Virus record (IMG/VR): IMGVR_UViG_3300017759_001585
Location: 1 to 22,748 of that record
Length of the DNA: 22,748 bases
Origin: a virus
Strand: one strand, 5' to 3'
In this document: piece by piece, positions 5,157 through 12,412 of the stretch
Layout of the letters: each line of letters starts with the position of its first letter
Position numbering within the stretch: the first letter of the stretch is position 1
Made by a program: the position numbers and the translations under genes
The notes under the pieces: generated by a model
Told to the model about the DNA's origin: nothing
The model's input: only the letters and a program-made list of their open reading frames with translations
Databases searched by the model: none

Positions 5157-5957
5157 TCAAGTTTTCATATTAAATAATTTTTGTGCGCCCTTGATTTCGG
5201 TAGCACTCCACTGATTCATAAAGTCTTCGTTAGAAATGTCAGGCTCTAAACATGACATTGCACATACCTCATGAATATCACTAGAAAATGATAGCAGTTG
5301 CCACATTTTCATTGCAATTCTTCTTATGTTTTTTATATTGTCTTCTACGTTAGTAACTTCGTATGTTATTAATTGTCTGTTGTGTTTGGTTGTGTACACA
5401 TAGTCTACATATGGTTTTTTACTTGTAGCTATAGAATAAATACTTAATTGATTTTGATAATCTGTTTTTACTTCTTGTGGTTTTTGACCTGTGGTTTTTA
5501 AATCTCTTACGCAATCTTCATACAAAAAGTCAATAATTCCTTTAAATGGTACAGGCAAGTCTAAATATATCTCAATCCATTTCTGTGCAGCTATTGGTTT
5601 ACCAAGTTTTCTATATACTGGTATTACAATCTCTAAAACCTCAGGCACTATAATCTGTTTTTCTAAACATTTTGCAAAATCATATTTTGCTTTGTTTTCT
5701 TCTATTTGTTTATATATATCATCATATTCTGCTAAAGCTTTATCAATACATTCTTGCATAGGTGCAGATGTCATAATCCCCATAGTGATGCCTTTTTCTA
5801 TTGCAATACCATAAGTCATAGCTGGTGCAAATATTTTTTCCCTGTAACCAGCAATATTAACTAACCATTTGGCTGGGTTTTTACGAAATTTATTTACAGC
5901 AGAAGGGCTAAGATATTCAATACCAAAATTTTCAAATGCTTTATCAGTGGTTTTCAT
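5157..5957 (-). CDS. PD-(D/E)XK exonuclease, RecB/Cas4-like
   Basis: A 266-residue nuclease. YLSPSAVNKFRKNPAKWL (15-32) is the N-terminal motif of RecB-like nucleases; E54 in a GIAIEKG context fits the position of motif I; the core is FKGIIDFL (D143) then VRDLKTT (D152, K154), giving D...DxK; Q170 and Y174 in YQNQLSIYSI are the trailing QxxxY motif. It likely resects DNA ends to give single strands for the ERF partner. First gene of the leftward recombination operon; no strong ribosome site lies before ATG 5957. Catalytic residues appear intact. Confidence 0.85.
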   Translation of the reverse strand: MKTTDKAFENFGIEYLSPSAVNKFRKNPAKWLVNIAGYREKIFAPAMTYGIAIEKGITMGIMTSAPMQECIDKALAEYDDIYKQIEENKAKYDFAKCLEKQIIVPEVLEIVIPVYRKLGKPIAAQKWIEIYLDLPVPFKGIIDFLYEDCVRDLKTTGQKPQEVKTDYQNQLSIYSIATSKKPYVDYVYTTKHNRQLITYEVTNVEDNIKNIRRIAMKMWQLLSFSSDIHEVCAMSCLEPDISNEDFMNQWSATEIKGAQKLFNMKT

Positions 5958-5981
5958 AGTTCAATAATCAAAATTAAAATG

Positions 5982-6008
5982 TTGTTTGTATAACAAAAAA
6001 TCTATAAT
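5982..6008 (+). promoter_or_regulatory. candidate rightward promoter of replication module
   Basis: A perfect -10 hexamer TATAAT at 6003-6008 faces right, with TTGTTT at 5982-5987 as a weak -35 after a short 15-nt spacer. It would start a transcript near 6015, ahead of the small HTH gene at 6052. It lies back to back with the leftward promoter at 6004-6031, overlapping its -10, so the two directions may compete. Confidence 0.42.
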
Positions 6009-6031
6009 AGCACGTATTGGGTGATTTACAA
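6004..6031 (-). promoter_or_regulatory. leftward promoter of recombination operon
   Basis: On the minus strand TTGTAA (6026-6031) and TATTAT (6004-6009) are separated by 16 nt, the same geometry as the leftward promoters at 3.5, 13.5 and 15.1 kb, although the flanks are not copied. Transcription would begin near 5997 and run into the exonuclease gene at 5957. Confidence 0.55.
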
Positions 6032-6051
6032 AATTGTGATAGACTAAACTT

Positions 6052-6264
6052 ATGAAATTGCAAGAATGGTTAAAAAAAGAAGGCCTAACACATACAGATT
6101 TTTTAGTTTATCTAAAACAAAACAATGCTGTAGTAAGTAAAGGTGCTGTTGATAAATGGTGCAATGGTCAAAGAATACCAAGAAAAAATGATATGCAAAA
6201 AATTATGGTAGCAACTAATGGAGAAGTTGTACCAAATGATTTTTATGATTTAAAGGACTTGTAA
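6052..6264 (+). CDS. small Cro/C1-like HTH DNA-binding protein
   Basis: A 70-residue basic protein. LQEWLKKEGLTHTDFLVYLK and SKGAVDKWCNGQRIPRKNDMQKIM form two helix pairs with the V-x-x-W-x-x-G-x-R-x-P pattern of Cro/C1-like domains, in which the recognition helix leads to a W-x-x-G turn. The C-terminus (VVPNDFYDL) is typical of short transcriptional regulators of this type. It is the first rightward gene beside a divergent promoter pair, the classical position of a Cro-like autoregulator. ATG 6052 has no clear ribosome site; the TGATAGACTA element at 6037-6046 directly precedes it. Confidence 0.78.
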   Translation: MKLQEWLKKEGLTHTDFLVYLKQNNAVVSKGAVDKWCNGQRIPRKNDMQKIMVATNGEVVPNDFYDLKDL

Positions 6265-6293
6265 TTTTGTCCTAACTAGCCCAAAATGTCTGA

Positions 6294-6908
6294 ATGTCAA
6301 TTCAAGCATTATCATGGTGTCTAAAAAAAGAAATTCCAAACCCAACAGCAAAACTTGTTTTAATGATATTGTGCAACTATGCAAATGAAAACAATGCTAG
6401 TTATCCCAGTGAAAAACATTTAGCAAAACTTGTTGGAGTTTCAGACAGGTCAATAAGACGTTGCACCAAACAATTACAAGAGTTAGGTTTAATTAATATT
6501 GAACAAAGATTAGGAACAAGCAATTTATATACTATATGTATAGGTGTGGACACTAACGTCCATACTGGTAGGACACCCACGACCTATAATACTAAAGAAG
6601 ATACTAAAGATAATACTAAAGATAGTGTGGACAAATATAGTAAAGACTTTATTGATTTTTGGGATGTGTATCCAAGAAAAGCTAACAAACATTCGGCTTA
6701 TCAAAAATGGTTGAATGTAACAAAAAAATTTCCAGTAAAAAAATTATTGGTTTGTACAATTAGATTTGCTAACGAAACTAAAAATAACAAAACAGAAGAA
6801 CGTTTTATTGCACATCCAAGCACATGGTTGAATCAAAGACGGTTTGAAGATTATGAAAATGATAATATAACTATAAAAAAACAATCACTGAATAACTTAG
6901 CGGGGTAA
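6294..6908 (+). CDS. replication initiator, lambda O-like with HTH
   Basis: A 204-residue protein. The N-terminal half is a winged-helix domain of the HTH_36 type: ALSWCLKKEIPNPTAKLVLMIL, then YPSEKHLAKLVGVSDRSIRRC and a second helix LQELGLI. A polar middle (residues about 95-118) carries TK(E/D)(D/N) repeats encoded by DNA iterons. The C-terminus has FIDFWDVYPRKANKHSAYQKW and FIAHPSTWLNQRRFED, the block shared by phage replication proteins that act as initiator or helicase loader. The neighbouring primase-helicase begins 2 nt after the stop. An origin inside this gene would parallel lambda O. No ribosome site is obvious ahead of ATG 6294. Confidence 0.8.
   Translation: MSIQALSWCLKKEIPNPTAKLVLMILCNYANENNASYPSEKHLAKLVGVSDRSIRRCTKQLQELGLINIEQRLGTSNLYTICIGVDTNVHTGRTPTTYNTKEDTKDNTKDSVDKYSKDFIDFWDVYPRKANKHSAYQKWLNVTKKFPVKKLLVCTIRFANETKNNKTEERFIAHPSTWLNQRRFEDYENDNITIKKQSLNNLAG
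6544..6646 (+). repeat. iterons inside the O-like gene, candidate replication origin
   Basis: ATACTAAAGA occurs at 6589, 6601 and 6613, exactly 12 bp apart, and ATAGTAAAGA at 6637 lies on the same 12-bp phase. GTGTGGACA occurs at 6544-6552 and 6625-6633, and the first copy starts an imperfect inverted repeat, GTGTGGAC (6544-6551) with GTCCATAC (6558-6565). Iterons in the linker of the initiator gene are how lambda-type origins are built. The phasing also equals four codons, so peptide repetition alone could explain it. Confidence 0.5.
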
Positions 6909-6910
6909 AT

Positions 6911-8644
6911 ATGAATATTGAAATAGAATTACGTAAACAGGGCATTGTGCCAAAAAACACAGATGTTGGAACACAAAAAATAAAATGTCCTAGCTGTCAA
7001 CCACACAATCACAATCCTAATGACAACCCATTAGCACTTACAATTGAATCTTATGGTAAATGCGTTTGGTTTTGTCATCATTGCGAATTTACTGGTGGTT
7101 TAAATGCCAGTACTGGTTGGAAAGGCGAAACTAAAATCAATAGACCTGAGAAAATATATGAAGCACCTAAAGTTCCCATTGAACCAAATAAGTCAAACAA
7201 AATGTATTCTTATTTTGCTAAAAGGTGCATAAGTAAAGAAACTGTAGATGATTTTGGTATATATGCAGACAGTAATAATTATTGGTATGCATTTCCTTAT
7301 TACAATTTAAATAGTAATGCAGTAAATATAAAATTTAGAAGTGAAGATAAAAAATTCAAACAAACTCCTAATGCAAAAAAATCTTTATATAACTATGGAA
7401 ATGTATATAACGAAGATTTTATTATTTTTGTAGAAGGTGAAATGGATTGTCTTTCATTATATGAAATAGGTTTTAAAAACGTAACAACATTACCTGACGG
7501 TGCACCAAAAAATGCCAATCTTAAAGAAGATGATAAAAGATTTACTGCATTAAAAAATTGTAATTTAAAAGCAAAAAAGGTTGTTTTATTTGTTGATAAT
7601 GATGATGCTGGTAAAAGTTTACATAAAGAGTTGTTACATAGATTTGGTAAAGATGTTTGTTGGTATGTAAAAAGACCTGACGATTGTAAAGATGCTAATG
7701 ATGTTTTAGTAAAACACGGTGAAGACGAATTAAGACAATTAATAGTAAATGCTATTCCATATCCAGTTGATGGTTTATATAAAAGTGGTGATTACACTGG
7801 TGCTGTATTAGACCTTTACAATGGTAATTACGTAAAACCTATTGAAATTGGTTATAGCAATTTAGATGCTATATATAAAATAATGAAAGGTACTTTTCAT
7901 ACTGTTACAGGCATACCAAATCATGGTAAAAGTTATTTTTTAGATATGATTTTAATTAAGTTAGCACAAGAACATGGATGGAAATTTGCATTATTTTCGC
8001 CTGAACATAGTACACAAATGCATTTACGTAGAATGGTTCAAATGATATGTGAAAAACCTTTTGATATTGGAGAAACAAATAGAATGTCTACAACTGAACT
8101 TAAAAGTGCAATGTCATTTTTAGATAAACATTTTTTCTTTATAGAAACAAAAGAAGAAGTGCCAACTATTGAACACATTTTGGATATAAGTAAGGGTGCA
8201 GTTTTTAAACATGGTTGTAACGGAATTATTGTTGACCCATATAATGAAGTTAACGCAAGTAGAAGTGGTGGTAAAAGAGAAGATGAACATATAAGAGATT
8301 TTATTTCTACTTGTAAAAGATTTGCACGAGTTCATGACGTTGTTTTTTGGGTAGTTGCACACCCTACAAAATTACAAAAAATGGGTGACGGTGGATATAC
8401 ACCACCAACTGCATACGATATCAGTGGTGCTAGTCATTGGAATAACCAAAGTGATGTTATTTTAACTGTACATAGAGATTTTGATGATAATACAAGTGAA
8501 GTTATAACAAGAAAAATAAGAGAACAAGACTTGTACGGTAAGATAGGCTCAGCTAAATTTAGTTTTAATAACCAAAAACGCATTTTTGAACCATTTGATT
8601 CTTATTACGATAATGTTGATATACCACCACACTGGGTGGATTAG
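6911..8644 (+). CDS. bifunctional DNA primase-helicase, T7 gp4-like
   Basis: A 577-residue replicative enzyme. Residues 26-58 hold a CxxC...CxxC zinc-ribbon (C26, C29, C55, C58) for template recognition. A TOPRIM domain follows: FVEGEMDCLSLYEIG (about 174-188) and VVLFVDNDDAGKS (about 224-236) give the Glu and DxD metal ligands. The C-terminal RecA/DnaB-type helicase has Walker A GIPNHGKS (334-341), ALFSPEHS, Walker B GIIVDPYNEV (438-447) and VFWVVAHP with DISGASHWNNQSD near the end. It would unwind DNA 5' to 3' and prime lagging-strand synthesis. It follows the O-like gene by 2 nt. No DNA polymerase is in the window. Confidence 0.93.
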   Translation: MNIEIELRKQGIVPKNTDVGTQKIKCPSCQPHNHNPNDNPLALTIESYGKCVWFCHHCEFTGGLNASTGWKGETKINRPEKIYEAPKVPIEPNKSNKMYSYFAKRCISKETVDDFGIYADSNNYWYAFPYYNLNSNAVNIKFRSEDKKFKQTPNAKKSLYNYGNVYNEDFIIFVEGEMDCLSLYEIGFKNVTTLPDGAPKNANLKEDDKRFTALKNCNLKAKKVVLFVDNDDAGKSLHKELLHRFGKDVCWYVKRPDDCKDANDVLVKHGEDELRQLIVNAIPYPVDGLYKSGDYTGAVLDLYNGNYVKPIEIGYSNLDAIYKIMKGTFHTVTGIPNHGKSYFLDMILIKLAQEHGWKFALFSPEHSTQMHLRRMVQMICEKPFDIGETNRMSTTELKSAMSFLDKHFFFIETKEEVPTIEHILDISKGAVFKHGCNGIIVDPYNEVNASRSGGKREDEHIRDFISTCKRFARVHDVVFWVVAHPTKLQKMGDGGYTPPTAYDISGASHWNNQSDVILTVHRDFDDNTSEVITRKIREQDLYGKIGSAKFSFNNQKRIFEPFDSYYDNVDIPPHWVD

Positions 8645-8646
8645 CA

Positions 8647-8727
8647 AAAAACGTGATAACTTCGTTAAGGTAAAACTATTAACCATAGTCAAAGATGCAC
8701 ACAGACAGCTTGTCAGACAATCAATTT
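8647..8727 (+). repeat. left arm of inverted repeat bounding the ParB/cupin/IbrAB cassette
   Basis: The 77 nt 8651-8727 align without gaps to the reverse complement of 11822-11898, about 48 of 77 identical by hand count; the outer 24 nt (8647-8670) match in 22. It begins 3 nt after the primase-helicase stop. Inside is a short hairpin, ACTAT-TAACC-ATAGT (8675-8689), followed by AAAGATG. A further related element lies at 10024-10083. It fills most of the 102-nt gap before the next gene, so it may also act as a leader or regulatory site. Confidence 0.6.
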
Positions 8728-8746
8728 ACGTCTAAAATGACCCAAT

Positions 8747-9328
8747 ATGGATATTTTGTATAAAAAGACTGAAGACATAGTTCCTTACTTTCAAAATCCT
8801 AGAGTCATATCAGAAACAGCAATTAAAGAAGTTGCTAAATCAATAGAGCAACATGGTTTTCAACAATGCATTGTGATAGATGAAGATAATGTTGTTGTTG
8901 CTGGTCATACACGTTTGTTAGCAGCTAAGTTTTTAGAAATGCAACAAGTACCATGTAAAGTCTATGTGGATAATCCACAGAAAATAAATGCATATAGATT
9001 AGCTGACAATAAAGTTGGTGAGTTAACTACTTGGGAAGAAAAAACTTTAGAACTGGAATTAGATAAATTAACAGGTATAGATGTTGCTGGTTTCAAACCT
9101 GAAGATGTAGAGTTTATTAGTTTTGATGATAGTATGAGTGATGTTAATATAGAAGAAGATACTGTTGGTTATAGTGCAAATGATTTAACAAATCTAGTTC
9201 CAATAACTTTTTATTTAGAAACAGAAGATAGAAAAGAAATTATGGACAAATTAGAAAACATACGAGATAACAAAAACTTACAAACAAAAAGCAACGCATT
9301 GTTGTATCTAATAAGGCAGGTAACATGA
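8747..9328 (+). CDS. ParB/Srx-fold protein (ParB-like nuclease domain)
   Basis: A 193-residue protein whose first 100 residues are a ParB N-terminal domain: FQNPRV (15-20), IKEVAKSIEQHGFQQCIVID (26-45) and VVAGHTRLLAAKFLE (50-64), then NAYRLADNKVGELTTWEEKTLELELDKL. GHTR matches the nucleotide-binding GxxR motif. This version, with A-x-R-L-A-D-N, usually sits N-terminal to DNA methyltransferases; here no methylase domain follows, only an acidic C-terminal extension. Its partners are a cupin and a PAPS-reductase-family protein, so nucleotide hydrolysis or DNA recognition within a modification pathway is a reasonable guess. The last bases overlap the cupin start (ATGA). Confidence 0.82.
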   Translation: MDILYKKTEDIVPYFQNPRVISETAIKEVAKSIEQHGFQQCIVIDEDNVVVAGHTRLLAAKFLEMQQVPCKVYVDNPQKINAYRLADNKVGELTTWEEKTLELELDKLTGIDVAGFKPEDVEFISFDDSMSDVNIEEDTVGYSANDLTNLVPITFYLETEDRKEIMDKLENIRDNKNLQTKSNALLYLIRQVT

Positions 9329-10023
9329 TATTAATACCAAATCCAACACATGGTGAAATAATAGACCAAACCAACTCTATGTATCCAACTAAAATGATTT
9401 CAATATCTAATGACTATGTTTTAGAAAAAACCATAGGCAATATATATGGTTTTGTTACTAATGGTGCTTTTAGTATAAATATAAATAATAGAATTTGGTA
9501 TTTACAAGAAGGCGATTTTTTTAGTTTAAAAAGCAACACTTTGGGAGAAACTAAAGCTATATTAGATTCTAATGCAGGACAAATGTTTTGGATTGTTCGT
9601 TATGGTTTTCAAGGCATAGATATGATTGGTGCATCAGAAAAAAATGGTAGGCTTTCATATATAGACGGTTGTACTGATTCTTTATTAATTATGCCACCAA
9701 GATTAGGAGACCCTTGTTTAAATTATTTACATTTTCCTATGGGCATAGACCAAACGCAACACTTACATCCCAGTATAAGAATGGGCATAGTAATTAATGG
9801 TAAAGGTGAAGCATTCCAGAAACCTGATGGCAAACGTGAAGGTTGGGAAGAAGATTTATCCAAAGGCATGATGTTTTGTTTAGAAGAAGGTGAGGTACAT
9901 AGTTTTAGAACTGCAGAAAATTATATGGACATTATTGCATATCACCCTGATTCTGACTTTGGTCCTAGTGATACAAATCACCCAATGCTTAACAGAACAT
10001 ACATAAATCATGGAAAACAGTAG
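9325..10023 (+). CDS. bicupin-like protein
   Basis: A 232-residue beta-rich protein with two cupin-like halves. The first (about 25-110) has GFVTNGAFSININNRIWYLQ and EGDFFSLKS but lacks the histidine motif. The second (about 125-215) has QHLHPSIRMGIVINGKGEAF with H146 and H148, then FCLEEGEVHSF with H192, matching cupin motif 1 (HxH) and motif 2 (P/E-G-x-x-H). Three histidines suggest a metal site, as in cupin dioxygenases or isomerases. It starts with ATGA overlap to the ParB gene, which argues for joint action. The substrate is unknown; oxidation or isomerisation of a nucleotide or amino-acid group is possible. Confidence 0.7.
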   Translation: MILIPNPTHGEIIDQTNSMYPTKMISISNDYVLEKTIGNIYGFVTNGAFSININNRIWYLQEGDFFSLKSNTLGETKAILDSNAGQMFWIVRYGFQGIDMIGASEKNGRLSYIDGCTDSLLIMPPRLGDPCLNYLHFPMGIDQTQHLHPSIRMGIVINGKGEAFQKPDGKREGWEEDLSKGMMFCLEEGEVHSFRTAENYMDIIAYHPDSDFGPSDTNHPMLNRTYINHGKQ

Positions 10024-10083
10024 GTCTTAGGGTATTAACTTACCCGCAAGATGCTCTTAGAAGCTATGTCAGAGGACTAATTT
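10024..10083 (+). repeat. internal related element and leader of the IbrA-like gene
   Basis: This 60-nt gap resembles the left arm in the same direction: AAGATGC is followed in both, 30 nt later, by AATTT, with TGTCAGA at the same place. A hairpin GGGTA-TTAACT-TACCC (10030-10045) occupies the position of ACTAT-TAACC-ATAGT in the left arm; the stem bases differ but pairing is kept. The element ends with AGAGG, the ribosome site of the ATG at 10084. Confidence 0.5.
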
Positions 10084-11307
10084 ATGAGCAAAGTGCATAA
10101 AAAACGTGATATTGATAAAGATGTATATACTTTGGCTTTAGAACGTATTAACAGAACATATGATATTTTTGATAATGTTGTGGTAATGTTTAGTGGTGGC
10201 AAAGACTCAACTGTATGTTTAAATCTTACTTTGCAAGTAGCAAAAGAACGTAACAAATTACCCCTTGATGTATATTTTTTTGATGAAGAAGCAATACCAT
10301 ATGAAACTATTGATTATGTAGAACGTGTTGCAGACTTACCTGAAGTTAATATGCACTGGTTGTGTTTACCAGTAAAACATAGAAATGGTTGTAGTAGAAA
10401 TCACCCACATTGGTGGCCTTGGGCACCTGAAAGTAAAAATTTGTGGTGCAGACCATATCCCACACATAAATCAGTTATTGGTTTAGAAGATATGCCAATG
10501 TTTCCAAAAGATGTAAAAGAAAGACCATCTGTACCTGAATGTAATGGTCTATTATTTCCACCTCAAGACTGGGGAGAAGTTGGTATTATTATGGGCATAC
10601 GTTCAGAAGAAAGTCTTACAAGATATAGAACAATTCTACAAACAGGTGATGGTAAACGTTACGAAAACTATATGATAAATCTTAGGTCAAAAACTGCATT
10701 AGCAAATTGTTTTAAAGTATGTCCAATATACGATATGAAAACAGTAGATGTATGGTCTGCACCAAAAAAATTTAATTGGGATTACAACATTACATATGAC
10801 ATTTTAGAAAAAGTAGGTTTAACACATTTACAACAACGTTGTGCGCCACCTTACGGAGAAGAACCAATGCGTGGTTTATGGCAATATTCAATTGCTTTTC
10901 CAAAACTATGGGAGAAAATGCAGATGCGTGTGCCAGGCAGTGCAACTGCAGCAAGATATGCAAATACAGAATTGTATGCTTTTGGTTCATTGCCTGAAAA
11001 ACCTAAAGATACATCATGGCAAGAGTTTGTGCAGTATTTTTTAGATAAACATCCTGAACCACATAAATCTAAAATTGCAAAAACAATAAATGAGTTTATT
11101 AAATTGCACCATGTTAAAACAAAACAACCTTTATTAAAAACACATCACCCAGTAAGTGGCATAGGTTGGAAATTTTTATTACGTATAGCAATGCGTGGTG
11201 ATTTTAAAGGTCGTAAAACACCAATGTTTACATCAGATAGCAAAACTTTTGCTGCACAAAAACAAAAATATGAGGAAGAACGATATGGTCAAACAGGGAA
11301 AAGATAA
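10084..11307 (+). CDS. ibrA: IbrA-like PAPS-reductase-family protein
   Basis: A 407-residue protein with an N-terminal PP-loop ATP pyrophosphatase domain: VVMFSGGKDSTVC (SGGKDS at 37-42) and GIRSEESLTRYRT (171-183), as in PAPS reductases, and CFKVCPIYDMKTVDVW (C209, C213). C103, C122, C209, C213 and C253 could give redox or iron-sulfur ligands, as in the DNA phosphorothioation protein DndC, a relative. The downstream half matches the long IbrA/COG3969 form rather than a metabolic CysH. IbrA with IbrB is known from E. coli prophage as a regulator pair. The biochemical activity here is unknown. A ribosome site AGAGG and an ibrB-like gene overlapping its 3' end by 23 nt support a pair. Confidence 0.82.
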   Translation: MSKVHKKRDIDKDVYTLALERINRTYDIFDNVVVMFSGGKDSTVCLNLTLQVAKERNKLPLDVYFFDEEAIPYETIDYVERVADLPEVNMHWLCLPVKHRNGCSRNHPHWWPWAPESKNLWCRPYPTHKSVIGLEDMPMFPKDVKERPSVPECNGLLFPPQDWGEVGIIMGIRSEESLTRYRTILQTGDGKRYENYMINLRSKTALANCFKVCPIYDMKTVDVWSAPKKFNWDYNITYDILEKVGLTHLQQRCAPPYGEEPMRGLWQYSIAFPKLWEKMQMRVPGSATAARYANTELYAFGSLPEKPKDTSWQEFVQYFLDKHPEPHKSKIAKTINEFIKLHHVKTKQPLLKTHHPVSGIGWKFLLRIAMRGDFKGRKTPMFTSDSKTFAAQKQKYEEERYGQTGKR

Positions 11308-11821
11308 ACAACCAATAAATGCTATGCAGTGGGTGCATAGAACTAAGCTTAAAGCAAATGATTACAACCCTAACAAAGTTGCACCAGTTGAATTAGAGTT
11401 GCTTAAAACCAGTATTAAATTATGTGGGTGGACACAACCAATTGTTATAAGACATGACAACGAAATTGTTGATGGTTTCCATAGATGGACTGTATCAGAA
11501 GATGCAGACATATATGGGCTGACAGATGGTTTTGTACCAATTGTATATTTAGACAAAATGGTAGATGATGCACAACAAATGTGTGCAACCATAATTCATA
11601 ATAGAGCAAGAGGTAATCATGGCATATTACCTATGACAGACATTGTTAGAAAAATGAAAGACAATCATAAATACACAGATGAACAATTAGTTGATTTACT
11701 TGGAATGGAACAAGAAGAAATAGATAGACTATATGATTATAGACCTATGACAGAGAAAGGCAGTCAAGAAGAATTTAGTAAAGGTTGGGTGCCTGATGTT
11801 GAAGATAGGGCATTTGATTAA
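11285..11821 (+). CDS. ibrB: IbrB-like ParB-domain protein
   Basis: A 178-residue protein started at ATG 11285, preceded by GAGGAAG and overlapping the ibrA-like gene by 23 nt. ParB features: LKANDYNPNKVAPVELELLKTSI (22-44), then WTQPIVIRHDNEIVDGFHRW (49-68), where GFHRW is the ParB/Srx nucleotide motif, and NRARGNHGILPMTDIVRKM (106-124). The C-terminal part (TDEQLVDLLGMEQEEIDRLYD) is a helix-turn-helix-like pair. IbrB proteins have this layout and are found next to IbrA. Possible roles are DNA binding or nucleotide hydrolysis coupled to the PP-loop partner. The gene ends 1 nt before the right inverted-repeat arm. Confidence 0.8.
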   Translation: MVKQGKDKQPINAMQWVHRTKLKANDYNPNKVAPVELELLKTSIKLCGWTQPIVIRHDNEIVDGFHRWTVSEDADIYGLTDGFVPIVYLDKMVDDAQQMCATIIHNRARGNHGILPMTDIVRKMKDNHKYTDEQLVDLLGMEQEEIDRLYDYRPMTEKGSQEEFSKGWVPDVEDRAFD

Positions 11822-11902
11822 AAATTGTGTGTCTGTAATGGCTTGTATGCACATCTTGATGGGTAGTTAAGGTAAAACCCTTAACGTAGTAATCACGTTT
11901 TT
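11822..11902 (-). repeat. right arm of inverted repeat bounding the cassette
   Basis: Reverse complement of the left arm at 8647-8727: identical length, outermost 24 nt with 22 matches, about 48 of 77 in the rest. It includes its own hairpin GTTAAGG-TAAAAC-CCTTAAC (11866-11885) and a weaker AACGT...ACGTT stem with trailing T run (11883-11902). It begins right at the ibrB-like stop, so it may also end the rightward transcript. Confidence 0.6.
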
Positions 11903-11909
11903 AAGGAAA

Positions 11910-11936
11910 AGGGTGTAGAGGAGAATGCTACACCCT
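11910..11936. terminator. bidirectional terminator-like hairpin
   Basis: AGGGTGTAG (11910-11918) pairs perfectly with CTACACCCT (11928-11936) around a 9-nt loop, between convergent genes ending at 11821 and 11942. Leftward transcripts have TTTT directly after the stem; rightward ones have no clear T run. It most likely stops the amidoligase operon and may help stop the ibrB-like transcript. Confidence 0.6.
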
Positions 11937-11941
11937 AGATA

Positions 11942-12412
11942 TTACTTCCAAGCTTTTGATTCGTAACTTAAATCACTTTGATTATCTTGTGCATGAAGTA
12001 ATGCATCATAAAGATAATCTGTATTAAGCTTGTTAGCAACATAACCATCAAGAATACAATTAAAATAACCCATAAAAGGTTCACCGTAGTTTGTACGATT
12101 CATAGCATAAAACATGATGTCAGCATTATCACCAAAATCATGTGCTAACTTGTCATAAAGTTTTACAGTAAAGTATTCTTTGCGATATAAAAAAGGATAA
12201 CCTTCAAATACATCTAGTGCTTGTTCACACTTGTCTGTAATATCCCATATGACACCTTCTACTGAATCACCGTAACTGTATTCAATATCAGCAACTCCTT
12301 TAAATACTAACCTATAGTTAGGTAAACTAAAGTTAACAATGCGTTTGGCATTTGGACATCTTTGTTTCATGTTTTCTATATTAAGGTTAGCACCGTAAGC
12401 AAAGTAAAACAT
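11942..12412 (-). CDS. gamma-glutamylcyclotransferase-like (AIG2-like) protein
   Basis: A 156-residue protein with the cyclotransferase fold. It starts MFYFAYGANL (Y6-G7-x-x-L10, the glutamyl-binding YGxxL motif) and has VEGVIWDI (51-58) and DVFEGYPFLYRKEY (67-80), where E70 takes the place of the catalytic acid. Such enzymes release an amine or amino acid from a gamma-glutamyl amide, forming 5-oxoproline. Its operon begins with an amidoligase, an enzyme that would build amide bonds, so the two may make and trim the same gamma-glutamyl or peptide tag. GGAG precedes ATG 12412, and the start overlaps the previous TAA. Catalytic residues are intact. Confidence 0.85.
   Translation of the reverse strand: MFYFAYGANLNIENMKQRCPNAKRIVNFSLPNYRLVFKGVADIEYSYGDSVEGVIWDITDKCEQALDVFEGYPFLYRKEYFTVKLYDKLAHDFGDNADIMFYAMNRTNYGEPFMGYFNCILDGYVANKLNTDYLYDALLHAQDNQSDLSYESKAWK

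Noticed and set aside
6052-6264. Lysogeny repressor (CI)
   Set aside because: It is small and Cro-like, lacks a C-terminal oligomerisation or cleavage domain, and no integrase or excisionase is visible.
10084-11307. Metabolic PAPS reductase (CysH) for sulfur assimilation
   Set aside because: It is much longer than CysH, lacks its conserved C-terminal ECG(L/I)H motif, and is paired with an IbrB-like ParB protein instead of assimilation genes.
8645-11941. tRNA or CRISPR in the hairpin-bearing gaps
   Set aside because: No T-loop-like GTTCGA motif, no cloverleaf and no regularly spaced repeats; the gaps align to each other instead.
11924-11965. A 13-codon frame starting in the terminator loop (ATG after GAGGAGA)
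   Set aside because: It runs through the hairpin and into the end of the opposing gene; too short and best explained by the loop sequence.
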